64,000 nucleotides of DNA from Castellaniella sp. MT123 (lineage in GTDB: Bacteria > Pseudomonadota > Gammaproteobacteria > Burkholderiales > Burkholderiaceae_B): positions 1,364,001 to 1,428,000 of the forward strand of contig NZ_CP154879.1 of NCBI RefSeq assembly GCF_039614765.1, in the 5' to 3' direction. A program made the position numbers and the translations under genes. How positions within the stretch are numbered: the first letter of the stretch is position 1; each line of letters begins with the position of its first letter. This document shows, piece by piece, positions 34,280 through 43,213 of this stretch. The notes under the pieces are model-generated. The model saw nothing but the letters and a program-made list of their open reading frames with translations, had not been told where the DNA came from and ran no database searches.

Positions 34280-35638
34280 ATGCAGCGCGCACTGGATTTC
34301 GACAAGACACCCGCTCTGGGCGTACCCCTGCCCTTCTTCCTGAACGTGCCGCTGTTCGGGGCGCTGGCCGGCGTACTGGCCACCTGGGTGGGCCCTCAGG
34401 CCTTCGCGTCACGCTGGGATGCCGCGACCCTGGCCCTGACGCACCTGTGGACCCTGGGCATTCTGGGTAGCGCCATGCTGGGTGCCCTGATCCAGATCCT
34501 GGCGGTCGCCTGCAACGTCCCCGTGACACCGGCGCGGGCCGTGGCGAATAGCGCCCATGCGCTGCTGACGCTGGGAACCCTGGCTCTGGCGGCCGGCTTT
34601 CTCTGGTGGTCCCCAACGGCCTGGCTGACAGCCGTCGGGTTGCTGGGACTTGCCTTCGCCCTGTATCTGGCGGCGGTCGGTCGGGCGCTCTGGCGCCACC
34701 GCAAACAGGTCTACAAAGGGGCGCGCGAGATCCTCGTCCCGGTGCGCGGCGCACTGGCGGCCCTGGCTCTGGCGGTGCTGATCGGACTGATCATGGCGGG
34801 CGCGCTGGGACTGGGGCTGGGGCTGCCGGACTGGGTGGGCAGCCACATTCTGTGGGGGCTGCTGGGCTGGGGGGGCTTGCTGCTGATGGGCATGTCCTTT
34901 CAATTATTGCCGATCTTCCAGATGATCGAACTCTATCCAAAACCGCTAACCCGCTGGCTGCCGCTGCTGATCCCCGCGCTGCTGCTGGCCTGGAGCGCGC
35001 TGGATGCCTCCACCGGGCTGCCGCATCTGATGCGCGAAACGGTGGAACTGCTGCTGACAGGGGCCTACGTGACCTGGATCGGCACATCGTTGCAGCGGCT
35101 GTGGACCCGCAAGCGTCCCACCGCGGAACCGACGACCCTGTTCTGGTTCACCGGCTTGATCTGCCTGCTGGCCTGTGCGCCGGCCTGGGTCTGGCTGCGT
35201 CACGGTCAGTCCACGCAGGCCGCGATGGTGCTGGGTATCCTGCTGATCGTGGGCGGGCTGGGATCGGTGGTGCACGGCATGCTGTACAAGATCGTGCCCT
35301 TCCTGCTGTGGAAGCACGCACAGGACGCCATCGTCATCCCCGACCGAGACCCGGCCCAGGTCCGTGTCTACCTGAAGGTGCTGCCGAAGATGGCCGCCTA
35401 TATCCCGGAACGCCCGGCACAGACGCAATGGGTGATCTACGTCCTGATGGTGGTTTCCTGGGTGCTGGCAGCCACGGGCTGGCGGCCCGCCGCAACGATC
35501 GCGGGGCCGCTCCTGGTCCTGTCGGCCGCGCTGCAGGCCTGGAACCTGGCGCGGGCGCTGATGCTGTACCGCAAAACATTGCGGGCCATGGCGGCCCTGC
35601 CGATCGCGGCGGCGGGGGGCCGACGCGACGTCTCCTGA
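34280..35638 (+). CDS. NnrS-like polytopic membrane protein
   Basis: 452 residues with about 12 hydrophobic segments. Histidines in or near membrane segments (THLWTLGILG, SHILWGLLGWG, LVHGMLYKIVPFLLWKHAQD-like region) could bind heme or metal as in NnrS and heme-copper relatives, and FQLLPIFQM is a recognisable internal motif. NnrS proteins protect against nitrosative stress in denitrifiers. I assign it to this group from architecture and the DUF2249/FNR context rather than from a strong motif; other heme-copper-like membrane proteins remain possible. Confidence 0.6.
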   Translation: MQRALDFDKTPALGVPLPFFLNVPLFGALAGVLATWVGPQAFASRWDAATLALTHLWTLGILGSAMLGALIQILAVACNVPVTPARAVANSAHALLTLGTLALAAGFLWWSPTAWLTAVGLLGLAFALYLAAVGRALWRHRKQVYKGAREILVPVRGALAALALAVLIGLIMAGALGLGLGLPDWVGSHILWGLLGWGGLLLMGMSFQLLPIFQMIELYPKPLTRWLPLLIPALLLAWSALDASTGLPHLMRETVELLLTGAYVTWIGTSLQRLWTRKRPTAEPTTLFWFTGLICLLACAPAWVWLRHGQSTQAAMVLGILLIVGGLGSVVHGMLYKIVPFLLWKHAQDAIVIPDRDPAQVRVYLKVLPKMAAYIPERPAQTQWVIYVLMVVSWVLAATGWRPAATIAGPLLVLSAALQAWNLARALMLYRKTLRAMAALPIAAAGGRRDVS

Positions 35639-35646
35639 TCCCGGGG

Positions 35647-36249
35647 TCAGTCGTTCCCGATCTCCGCCAGAGCCCGAATCAGTTCCGCCATGTTCGACAC
35701 ACCCAGCTTTTCCATCGCCTGAGCCCGCTGCACCTCGACATAGCGCACCGACACCCCCTGATCCGCCGCAATGTCCCGGTTCGTCAGGCCCGCCTCGACC
35801 CCGCGCACGACGGCCCGCTCCCGCGCGCTGAGCGCCTGGTAGAGCGCCCGCAGGCGGCGGCGCCGGTCGGCCTGCCTCGACCGATCCAGGGCGCGATCGA
35901 TCGCCGGCATCAGGGTGTCCAGCAGCACGGGCTTTTCCAGGAAATCCACCGCGCCATTCCGAAAGGCCCCGGTCGCCATGGACACGTCCGCATGCCCGGT
36001 CAGGATGATCACGGACAAGGGGCTGCCCAGCTGTCGCAAGTGTGTCTGCACGGCCGGCCCATCCCATTCGGGCATGCGCATGTCCAGCAGGACCACCCCG
36101 GCCGCGTACAGGTCGGCGCCATCCAGGAAGGCGCGGCCATCCGGCCAGTCCAGGCAGCGCAGGCCTACCGTCTCGAGCATGTAGCGGCACGCGCGACGCA
36201 CCGACGCGTCATCGTCCACGATATGAATCACGGCATGGGGCTCGGTCAT
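35647..36249 (-). CDS. FixJ/TtrR-type response regulator
   Basis: 200 residues from ATG at 36249, overlapping the kinase stop by 4 bp. The receiver domain has HIVDDDASVR (acidic pocket), VVLLDMRMPEWDG (phosphoacceptor Asp) and FLEKP (Lys); the C-terminus is a LuxR-type helix-turn-helix (LSARERAVVRGVEAGLTNRDIA). The receiver plus LuxR layout is that of FixJ, DctR and TtrR. Likely target: the divergent cytochrome operon. Confidence 0.9.
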   Translation of the reverse strand: MTEPHAVIHIVDDDASVRRACRYMLETVGLRCLDWPDGRAFLDGADLYAAGVVLLDMRMPEWDGPAVQTHLRQLGSPLSVIILTGHADVSMATGAFRNGAVDFLEKPVLLDTLMPAIDRALDRSRQADRRRRLRALYQALSARERAVVRGVEAGLTNRDIAADQGVSVRYVEVQRAQAMEKLGVSNMAELIRALAEIGND

Positions 36250-38069
36250 GGCAGGGAATCCGGGGGGATGGACGGCAGCTCCAGCAGCACCAGGGCGCCG
36301 GTCACGCCGTCGGCACGATTGCCGATCTGGATCCGCCCTTTCAGGGAGAGCATGATACGCTGCGCGATCAGCAGCCCCAGGCCGAGCCCATCGGGCCGCG
36401 TCGTGCGAAACGGCACGAAGGGAAACCGCACATGCTCGGCATCGAAGCCCGGCCCGTCGTCGGCGACCTCGATTCGCAGAACGCCTTCCTCGGCCGCAGC
36501 CCGCACAGAGATGCACCGCGCACCGGCCTGCACGGCATTGATCAGGACATTGGCCAGCACTTGCTCGAATGCCCGGGGAACGTCGCCGGCCACAAGGGCC
36601 TGGGGGATGTCCGCCTCGATACGCACCCCCTGGCGGTCCGCCTGCAACCGTACCATGCCGACCACCTGTTCCACCAGGGCGCCCAGCGCTTGTCTTTCCG
36701 ACACGGGCTCCGGCCGTTCCGGCTTGGCCCATCCGCGCAGGTTGTGGATGACCCGATCGCAGCGCAGGACATCGTCCCGGATATGTCCCAGCACGGGAAG
36801 CAGGGGATGGTCCCGGTCCTCGGCCCGCAGCCGATAAGCGGCCGCCTCGACGTATTGCAGAATGGCGGCCAGCGGCTGCTTGACCTCGTGGGCGATGCCC
36901 GCCGCCATCTCGCCCAACAAGGCGATCCGGTCCGCCTGGGCCAGCGCCTGCTCATACTGGTGCAGTTGCTCATGCGCCAGATGCAGACGCTGGCGCTGGC
37001 GCCGCGCCACGCGCGCCAGCCACAGGCTATTGCCCAGCAACAACAGTCCGAGGCCCAGCACCGAAACCAGCCAGGGCCAGTAGTGCCACAGCAGACGTCG
37101 CAGCTGGCCCCAGACATCGGCATCGGACACATACCCAATCCGGTGCAGGCGTCGCTCCACGTCGGCGGCCGATACCGGCAAAGACCATCGGGGCAGGCCG
37201 GCGGGCGGCGAGTCACCCAGCAGGACGCCACCCAGGGCCGCCGCCAGACCATCCGGGACCGTATCCAGAGCGGCCAGCGACCAGCCAGGCAACAGACGCG
37301 TGCTGGATGCGCAGGGAGCCGCCTCCGCGGGAGCGGCCGGACCGGGAAATGTGTCCGAAGCACCCCAGGCTGGTTCCAGGAGGCGCAGGCGCATGCCCTT
37401 CAGGCGACCGGAGGCCGACAGTTCCTCGTACAGACACACCGGCACGATGGCGGCGTCCACCTGGCCCGCGGCCAGCTGCAGCAGCGGCCGGTCGGCGGGA
37501 AACCCGGAAAAGACAGGAACGTAGTCCCGTTGCGGCGCAAGACCCTCGCGATCGAGCAGTTCCACCCCCAGCAGATATCCGCCCAGCGCCTCCGGGTGCA
37601 CGGCGCCCACCCGCCGCCCCTTCAGATCCGCTAGCGACAACGGACCATCCTCACGCACCCAGATGGCCGAACCGATTTGCTCCAGAAATTGGAGGTCGCC
37701 GCCGCCCGAAGGTTTGAGCGTCGCCAGCCAGCGCACTGGCCGGCGGGGATCCAGCGCGCGGAACTGGACCGGATTGGCCAGCAGGAAATCCAGACCCTCC
37801 AGGGTCCCCGGCCGCAAGGCCTGATCAGGCACGATCGGGAGCAGATCGAAATGCTCGCCGGGCAGGCGCTGTTCCAACCAATCCCGCCAGGAGCTCCAGG
37901 CCCGCAGCGCCTTTTCCGGACCGCGCGGCGCCAGGATCCCGATCCGCCAGGCATGCAGGGACGCCGCCTCCCCTTCCCCGGCCGCCCGGGCGCCAGCCGT
38001 CAGCAGGACCAGCCCGGCCAGCAGCACGACACGCGACAGCCGCCCCATCACACGCACGATTTGCTCCAT
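36246..38069 (-). CDS. TtrS-like sensor histidine kinase with PhnD-type periplasmic sensor
   Basis: 607 residues. After a signal/membrane segment (about 10-30) comes a periplasmic PhnD/phosphonate-binding-like domain (about 40-300; WRIGILAPRGPEKALRAW, DFLLANPVQF, LKGRRVGAVHPEALGGYLLG), then a membrane segment near 335-355 and a kinase core with H-box MAAGIAHEVKQPLAAI and G-box VADDGPGFD. The layout is that of TtrS, the tetrathionate sensor. A thiosulfate/tetrathionate-active TsdA gene is divergent, so the ligand is probably a sulfur oxyanion. Confidence 0.87.
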   Translation of the reverse strand: MEQIVRVMGRLSRVVLLAGLVLLTAGARAAGEGEAASLHAWRIGILAPRGPEKALRAWSSWRDWLEQRLPGEHFDLLPIVPDQALRPGTLEGLDFLLANPVQFRALDPRRPVRWLATLKPSGGGDLQFLEQIGSAIWVREDGPLSLADLKGRRVGAVHPEALGGYLLGVELLDREGLAPQRDYVPVFSGFPADRPLLQLAAGQVDAAIVPVCLYEELSASGRLKGMRLRLLEPAWGASDTFPGPAAPAEAAPCASSTRLLPGWSLAALDTVPDGLAAALGGVLLGDSPPAGLPRWSLPVSAADVERRLHRIGYVSDADVWGQLRRLLWHYWPWLVSVLGLGLLLLGNSLWLARVARRQRQRLHLAHEQLHQYEQALAQADRIALLGEMAAGIAHEVKQPLAAILQYVEAAAYRLRAEDRDHPLLPVLGHIRDDVLRCDRVIHNLRGWAKPERPEPVSERQALGALVEQVVGMVRLQADRQGVRIEADIPQALVAGDVPRAFEQVLANVLINAVQAGARCISVRAAAEEGVLRIEVADDGPGFDAEHVRFPFVPFRTTRPDGLGLGLLIAQRIMLSLKGRIQIGNRADGVTGALVLLELPSIPPDSLP

Positions 38070-38198
38070 ATCAATAGATCCCTACTAGCAGTACGGTTTT
38101 CCACATAGCGCGGTCCGATGCCAACCCGCACAATCAAATCGGGCCGGCATCGGCAACGAGACGATCCTCCGGCCCCGCGACACGAGAAGGAAACAGCA

Positions 38199-39566
38199 AT
38201 GTCCAAAAGACGCATCACACCCCTGCGCGCTCTGCTCATGGCCGCCGGATTGACCGCCGGACTGGTCATCGCGGCCACCTGGGGACTGGCGTGGCAGCGC
38301 CGCCCCGAACCGCCCGCCCACACGGACCTGGCGCTCGACGATCCCGCTCTGATCCGGCAAGGCGAGTATATTGCCAGAACCGCGGACTGCATCGCCTGCC
38401 ACACGGCACCCGGCGGCAAGCCGTACGCCGGCGGCCTGGCCATGCAAACGCCGGCCGGCGCGATCTACTCGACCAACATCACGCCCGATCCCGACACCGG
38501 GATCGGCGCCTACGACTACGAGGCGTTCCGCAACGCGGTCAAGCATGGCATCCGCCGGGACGGGGCGGCGCTCTACCCCGCCATGCCCTATCCGTCCTAC
38601 GCCATCATGCCGGAGGCGGATCTGCGCGCCCTGTACGCCTACTTCATGAAGGCCGTGGCGCCACAGCGCCAGGCCAATGCGAAATCCACGATTCCCTGGC
38701 CACTGAACATGCGCTGGCCGCTGATCTGGTGGCAGGCGCTGTTCGCGCCCACCCGTACCTTTCAGCCCGCTCCCGAGCTGGACGCCAACCTGAACCGCGG
38801 CAAATACCTCGTCGAAGGCCCGGGACACTGCGGCGCCTGTCATACGCCGCGCGGCATCGGCTTCCAGGAAACGGCACTGAACCTGCAGGACGGCGACACA
38901 TTCCTGTCCGGCGCCCTGATCGATGGCTGGCGCGCCAAAAGCTTGCGCGGCGAGGCGCAAGGCCTGCATTCCTGGAGCCAGGCGGAAATCATCGAGTTTC
39001 TCGCCTCGGGACGCACCAACCGGGTAGCCGCCTTCGGCGCCATGGCCGACGTGGTCAGCCACAGCACACGACACATGACGGCCGAGGACCTGGGCAGCAT
39101 GGCCGCCTATCTGAAGCAATTGCCGCCCGCCCCCGGCAAACTGGCGGCTTTTGCGCCCAAGCGGGACACGTTGACCGAGTCGCTGCTGGACGGGACAGAG
39201 CGCGTCCGGGGCGCCCTGCTCTATCGGGAGCACTGCATGAGCTGCCACCGGCCTGATGGCCAGGGCGTGCCGCGCATCTTCCCGGCGCTGGATGGCAATT
39301 CCGCGATCTTCGCCCACAATCCCCAGTCCACCATCCAGGTGACACTGGAAGGCGGTCGCATGCCGCTCGATCCCCGCGCCGACAAAATGGCGTTCGCCAT
39401 GCCCGGCTTCAGCCACCTGTCCGATCAGGACATCAGCGAGGTGCTGAGCTTCGTGCGCAGCGGCTGGACCAATCAGGCGCCCGCCGTTACGCCTGAACAG
39501 GTGCGCGAGATCCGCGCATTCCTGGCCACGAAGGCGCCCCACATCCAGACAGGAGAACATCAATGA
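38199..39566 (+). CDS. Triheme cytochrome c, probable electron partner of TsdA
   Basis: 455 residues from ATG at 38199 with AAGGA upstream. One N-terminal membrane anchor (about 8-30) and three heme motifs: CIACH (64-68), CGACH (211-215) and CMSCH (346-350). The layout resembles the cytochrome subunit of membrane alcohol/gluconate dehydrogenases, but no dehydrogenase flavoprotein or quinoprotein gene is present; instead it overlaps tsdA by ATGA. It probably takes TsdA electrons to the respiratory chain, playing the part of TsdB, which elsewhere is usually a diheme protein. Confidence 0.85.
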   Translation: MSKRRITPLRALLMAAGLTAGLVIAATWGLAWQRRPEPPAHTDLALDDPALIRQGEYIARTADCIACHTAPGGKPYAGGLAMQTPAGAIYSTNITPDPDTGIGAYDYEAFRNAVKHGIRRDGAALYPAMPYPSYAIMPEADLRALYAYFMKAVAPQRQANAKSTIPWPLNMRWPLIWWQALFAPTRTFQPAPELDANLNRGKYLVEGPGHCGACHTPRGIGFQETALNLQDGDTFLSGALIDGWRAKSLRGEAQGLHSWSQAEIIEFLASGRTNRVAAFGAMADVVSHSTRHMTAEDLGSMAAYLKQLPPAPGKLAAFAPKRDTLTESLLDGTERVRGALLYREHCMSCHRPDGQGVPRIFPALDGNSAIFAHNPQSTIQVTLEGGRMPLDPRADKMAFAMPGFSHLSDQDISEVLSFVRSGWTNQAPAVTPEQVREIRAFLATKAPHIQTGEHQ

Positions 39567-40468
39567 GTCACCATCGCTCCCTGCGCCTGTGCCTGACCGG
39601 GCTGGCGCTGGCCCTGGGTCTGAGCGCGGGCGCGCTGGCCCAGTCCACCGGTGCGGTTGCCCCGCAGACTTATGCGGTCAAGGACAAGAACGGCCAGCTG
39701 CTGCCCGCCTACACCATCCCGGAAGACAGCGAAATGCTGAAGCATCCCGACGCCGAACAGATCCTCTACGGACAGCGCCTGCTCAACGAAACGCAGCGCC
39801 TGCTGCCCGACCGCGTCGGTGCCGCCATGAACTGCAACAGCTGCCATGTGGTACAGGGCAAGAAGCCGCTGGGCGCACCCTTCATCAACACCTACAACAG
39901 CTTTCCGCAATACAACCCGCGATCCGAACGCGTCATGACGCTGGAGGAACGGATCAACGGCTGCATGATCCGGTCAATGAACGGCAAGAAGCTGCCGCAG
40001 GATTCCCGCGAGATGCAGGCCATGGTGGCCTACATGAAATGGCTGGCCCAGGACGTGCCGCACGGCGCCCAGGTACAAATCCAGAGCAGCCGCCCGATCG
40101 ATATGAGCATCAAACCCGACCCCGTACGGGGCCGCACCATCTATGGCGCACAGTGCGCATCCTGCCACGGCGCCAACGGCGAAGGCCGCAAGGATGCGCG
40201 CGGCAACATCGTGTTCCCGCCACTCTGGGGCGACGAGTCCTTCAACATCGGCGCGGGACTGGCGCGGACTTACAAGGCCGCGTCCTTCATCTACGACAAC
40301 ATGCCCATGGGCGTGCACACGAAAGGCGCCTGGGGCGAGGGCCGCACACTAAGCCTGCAGGACGCGGTGGACGTCGCCGAATTCTTCACCCATATGCCGC
40401 GCCCAGATTTTCCGATGAAGGACAAGGACTGGCCATCGGGGAAGAAACCGAAGGATGCACGATATTAG
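39563..40468 (+). CDS. tsdA: Thiosulfate dehydrogenase / tetrathionate reductase, diheme cytochrome c
   Basis: 301 residues with a Sec signal (cleavage near ALAQS, residue 27). Two heme motifs, CNSCH (91-95) and CASCH (198-202). Cys134 in INGCMIRSMNG matches the unusual heme 1 cysteine ligand of TsdA, and NMPMG (246-250) supplies the heme 2 methionine. TsdA interconverts thiosulfate and tetrathionate in the periplasm. It is co-transcribed with the triheme cytochrome and divergent from the TtrSR-like pair. Confidence 0.9.
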   Translation: MSHHRSLRLCLTGLALALGLSAGALAQSTGAVAPQTYAVKDKNGQLLPAYTIPEDSEMLKHPDAEQILYGQRLLNETQRLLPDRVGAAMNCNSCHVVQGKKPLGAPFINTYNSFPQYNPRSERVMTLEERINGCMIRSMNGKKLPQDSREMQAMVAYMKWLAQDVPHGAQVQIQSSRPIDMSIKPDPVRGRTIYGAQCASCHGANGEGRKDARGNIVFPPLWGDESFNIGAGLARTYKAASFIYDNMPMGVHTKGAWGEGRTLSLQDAVDVAEFFTHMPRPDFPMKDKDWPSGKKPKDARY

Positions 40469-40476
40469 GACGGGGT

Positions 40477-41175
40477 TCACCCCCTGTACGACCTGAGGCC
40501 TTCGGCGTTCAGGACGGTGAATTCGCGTCCGCGCACCCGGATCAGGCCACGCTCGCTCAGTTCACGCAGGATCCGGGAAAAGTGCTCGGGTGTGAGATTC
40601 AGCCGGGACGCGATCACCGATTTGCTGATCTCGATGCGGAAAGGCGTGTCCTCCTCGCCGCGCCATTGGCGAAACAGGAAAGAAATCAGCCGCTGAGCGC
40701 CGGTGTGCAGGGTGTAGGCCTCCACGTCGCCCATCAGGCTGTAGAGCCGCCGGCTCAGGCCCGCCAGCATCTTGCGGGCCACCCCTGGATGGCGGTCGAT
40801 CTGCGCGAACAGCGCGTCACGCCCGACATGCAACAACAAGGTATCGCGTAGCGCTTCGGCGGTGACAATGTAGTTCTCTCCCATGAACATCAGAGCCTCG
40901 CCGAACCCATCGCCCGGTCCGATCAGGCGCACCACCCGCTCGACCCCGGATGCCGAAATGAACACGAGCTTCACCTGGCCATACACCACGACGTGAAAGC
41001 CCAGGCAGGGTTCGCCCCGGCGGAAGATGATCTCGCCGCGCATGGCAATGACCTCGGTCGTGCCCTTGGCGATCGGATCCAGGTCGGCAGCCGGCAATTC
41101 GTTGAACAACGGCACCTGCCCCAGCAGATCGCGGATCCGCAGATGACGCGACCCTTCGTCGCTGGCCAGATGCAC
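40477..41175 (-). CDS. Crp/Fnr-family regulator without Fe-S cysteines (Dnr/Anr-like)
   Basis: 232 residues from GTG at 41175, preceded by GGAGAG; the longer open frame upstream runs through the divergent gene and is rejected. It has a cyclic-nucleotide-binding-like N-terminal barrel (LFNELPAADLDPIAKGT, RGEIIFRRGEPCLGFHVVVYG) and a C-terminal winged helix (SKSVIASRLNLTPEHFSRILREL). Only one cysteine is visible, so it cannot carry the FNR four-Cys cluster; it is more like Dnr/NarR-type regulators, which sense NO or other signals. It converges on tsdA with 8 bp between. Confidence 0.86.
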   Translation of the reverse strand: MHLASDEGSRHLRIRDLLGQVPLFNELPAADLDPIAKGTTEVIAMRGEIIFRRGEPCLGFHVVVYGQVKLVFISASGVERVVRLIGPGDGFGEALMFMGENYIVTAEALRDTLLLHVGRDALFAQIDRHPGVARKMLAGLSRRLYSLMGDVEAYTLHTGAQRLISFLFRQWRGEEDTPFRIEISKSVIASRLNLTPEHFSRILRELSERGLIRVRGREFTVLNAEGLRSYRG

Positions 41176-41208
41176 GTGTCTGCTCTCCGGATTGCTAGAA
41201 TTCACATC

Positions 41209-41586
41209 ATGATCCGTGCGCTGTTTACCATCCTGGGCACGATTTCCCTGGCGCTGGGCGTGCTGGGGATCTTCCTGCCCCTGCTGCCCACGACGCCCTT
41301 CCTGTTGCTGGCGGCCTTCTGCTACCTGCGCGGCTCGGCGCGCCTGCATACCTGGCTGATGTCCCATCGCATTCTCGGTCCGTATATCCGCGACTTCCAA
41401 TCGGGGCGCGGTATCCCCCTGCGCAGCAAATGCATTGCTTTGGCCCTGATGTGGCCGTCGCTGGCCCTGTCGGCCTGGATCATGCCGGTACTTTGGGCAC
41501 GCTGGCTGCTGCTGATCCCCGGCATCGGGGTCACGATCTATCTATGGCGCCTGCCGACCCGCGCCCGCGACGACGACATCAAATGA
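41209..41586 (+). CDS. DUF454 (YbaN-family) inner-membrane protein
   Basis: 125 residues with three to four hydrophobic segments and the family signature GVLGIFLPLLPTTPFLLLAAFCYLRGS-like region (positions 17-44). It starts 33 bp from the divergent Crp/Fnr gene and overlaps the convergent hemN by 8 bp. DUF454 proteins often accompany heme and anaerobic genes; no function is established. Confidence 0.87.
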   Translation: MIRALFTILGTISLALGVLGIFLPLLPTTPFLLLAAFCYLRGSARLHTWLMSHRILGPYIRDFQSGRGIPLRSKCIALALMWPSLALSAWIMPVLWARWLLLIPGIGVTIYLWRLPTRARDDDIK

Positions 41587-43036
41587 GCTTCGAGTAGGTC
41601 GCCACCCGCGGCCGGCGCACGTACTGGTCGAACACCATGGCGAATGCCCGCACGAACAGGCGGCCCTTCGGCAGAACCTGCAGGCCCTGCCCATCGAGGG
41701 CCAACAGGCCGGCCTCGACGTACGGCTGCAACTGCGCCAGTTCGTTGGCGAAACAGGACTCGAACGATTGTCCATGACGCGCCTGGAACGCCGCGAAATC
41801 CAGCGGCATGCTGCACATGATGGTCATGATCACCTCGCGGCGAACGGCATCGTCAGGGCTCAGATCGAAGCCCTTGGCTGTGGGCAGCTGGCCGCGCGCC
41901 AGGATGTCGCGGTAGGCATTCAGGGAATGGTGGTTCTGCACGTAGGCATCGCCGATCTTGCCGATCGCCGAAATCCCGAATCCGACCAGATCGCATTCCG
42001 CTCGCGTCGTATAGCCCTGGAAATTACGGTGCAAACCGTGTTTCAGGCGAGCGCGGTTCAATTCGTCATCAGGCTTGGCGAAATGATCCAGACCGATGTA
42101 GACGTAACCGGCCGCCAGCAGCCGACGCGCCGACATCAGGAAGATCTGCAGTCGCGTCTCGGCGGACGGCAGGTCTTCGGTACGGATCAGCCGCTGCGAC
42201 TTGAAGCGGTCGGGCAGATGCGCATAGTTGTACAGCGCGATCCGGTCGGGCGACAGTTCGATCAACTGATCCAATGTGCGGCTGAAGCTCTCGAGCGTCT
42301 GTTTGGGCAGGCCGTAGATCAGGTCCGCATTGATGGATTCAAAGCCGTTGTCGCGGCTGGCCTGCAGAGCCGTACGCACCATATCATAGGGCTGGATCCG
42401 GTTGACAGCCGCCTGCACGTCGGGATTGAAATCCTGCACGCCGAAACTGGTGCGGTTGAAGCCCAGGCCGGCCAGCATGGCCAGGGAATCCGGCGTCACC
42501 GTGCGCGGGTCGATCTCGACACCCAGTTCCGCATCGGGGGTGAACTCGAAATGACGGCGGATATGATCCATCAGGTTGGTGAGTTCGGCCGCGCTCAGGA
42601 AGGTCGGCGTTCCGCCGCCCAGATGCAGCTGCACGGTCCGCCGCTGGTTTCCCAGATGCGGGCTGACCATGTCCATTTCCTGGAACAGAATGTCCAGGTA
42701 TTCGGCCGAACGGCTGTGATCTTGCGTGATGATCTTGTTACAGGCGCAGAAATAGCACAGGGATTCGCAGAACGGCAGGTGGACATACACCGACAGCGGC
42801 GCGGCATGATCCGACGCGGTGCGGCGGGCCAGATGGTCCAGATAGGATGTGGCCGGATAATCGCGCTGAAAACGGTCGGCCGTCGGGTACGAGGTGTAAC
42901 GGGGACCCGATTGGTCGAAACGCCGGATCAGCGATTCGGAAATTTCCAGGTCCGGAAAGGCAATCGTCCGCGGATCGCCAGAAGCGTCGGGTGTTCCCGT
43001 GTGGCTGGCCACGTCGGATGTTGCTTGGGTTGTCAT
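41579..43036 (-). CDS. hemN: Oxygen-independent coproporphyrinogen III oxidase
   Basis: 485 residues from ATG at 43036 with AGGAG upstream. Radical SAM enzyme of anaerobic heme synthesis, converting coproporphyrinogen III to protoporphyrinogen IX. The cluster motif CESLCYFCAC (CxxxCxxCxC) follows YVHLPF, the HemN-specific pattern; QLHLGGGTPTFL and GLDHFAKPDDEL are also typical and separate it from HemW. An FNR-type box lies 111-124 bp upstream. Confidence 0.95.
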   Translation of the reverse strand: MTTQATSDVASHTGTPDASGDPRTIAFPDLEISESLIRRFDQSGPRYTSYPTADRFQRDYPATSYLDHLARRTASDHAAPLSVYVHLPFCESLCYFCACNKIITQDHSRSAEYLDILFQEMDMVSPHLGNQRRTVQLHLGGGTPTFLSAAELTNLMDHIRRHFEFTPDAELGVEIDPRTVTPDSLAMLAGLGFNRTSFGVQDFNPDVQAAVNRIQPYDMVRTALQASRDNGFESINADLIYGLPKQTLESFSRTLDQLIELSPDRIALYNYAHLPDRFKSQRLIRTEDLPSAETRLQIFLMSARRLLAAGYVYIGLDHFAKPDDELNRARLKHGLHRNFQGYTTRAECDLVGFGISAIGKIGDAYVQNHHSLNAYRDILARGQLPTAKGFDLSPDDAVRREVIMTIMCSMPLDFAAFQARHGQSFESCFANELAQLQPYVEAGLLALDGQGLQVLPKGRLFVRAFAMVFDQYVRRPRVATYSKLI

Positions 43037-43146
43037 GCCATGAGCTCCTGAGGCAAAACAGCACCCGGACCCTTCTGGTTCCGGATGCAATTGGCCTCAT
43101 TGTCCAGTATCAAAAGCCATTGTCACGCGAAAAGCAGCCATCAAGC

Positions 43147-43160
43147 TTGATTCATGTCAA
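43147..43160. promoter_or_regulatory. FNR/Anr-type box upstream of hemN
   Basis: TTGATTCATGTCAA matches TTGAT-N4-RTCAA exactly. It is 111 bp before hemN and 54 bp before the divergent mrpAB start. GATACT on the minus strand (43106-43111) is a plausible -10 for hemN. HemN is a classic FNR/Anr target. Confidence 0.75.
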
Positions 43161-43213
43161 GTCTCTGACTTCGCGTATCATAAACGACTGGTCGCTCCTC
43201 AGAATCCCGCCGC

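Noticed and set aside
38199-39566. Alcohol dehydrogenase cytochrome subunit
   Set aside because: The triheme layout fits, but no flavin or quinoprotein dehydrogenase gene is adjacent and the gene overlaps tsdA, so a TsdA partner is more likely.
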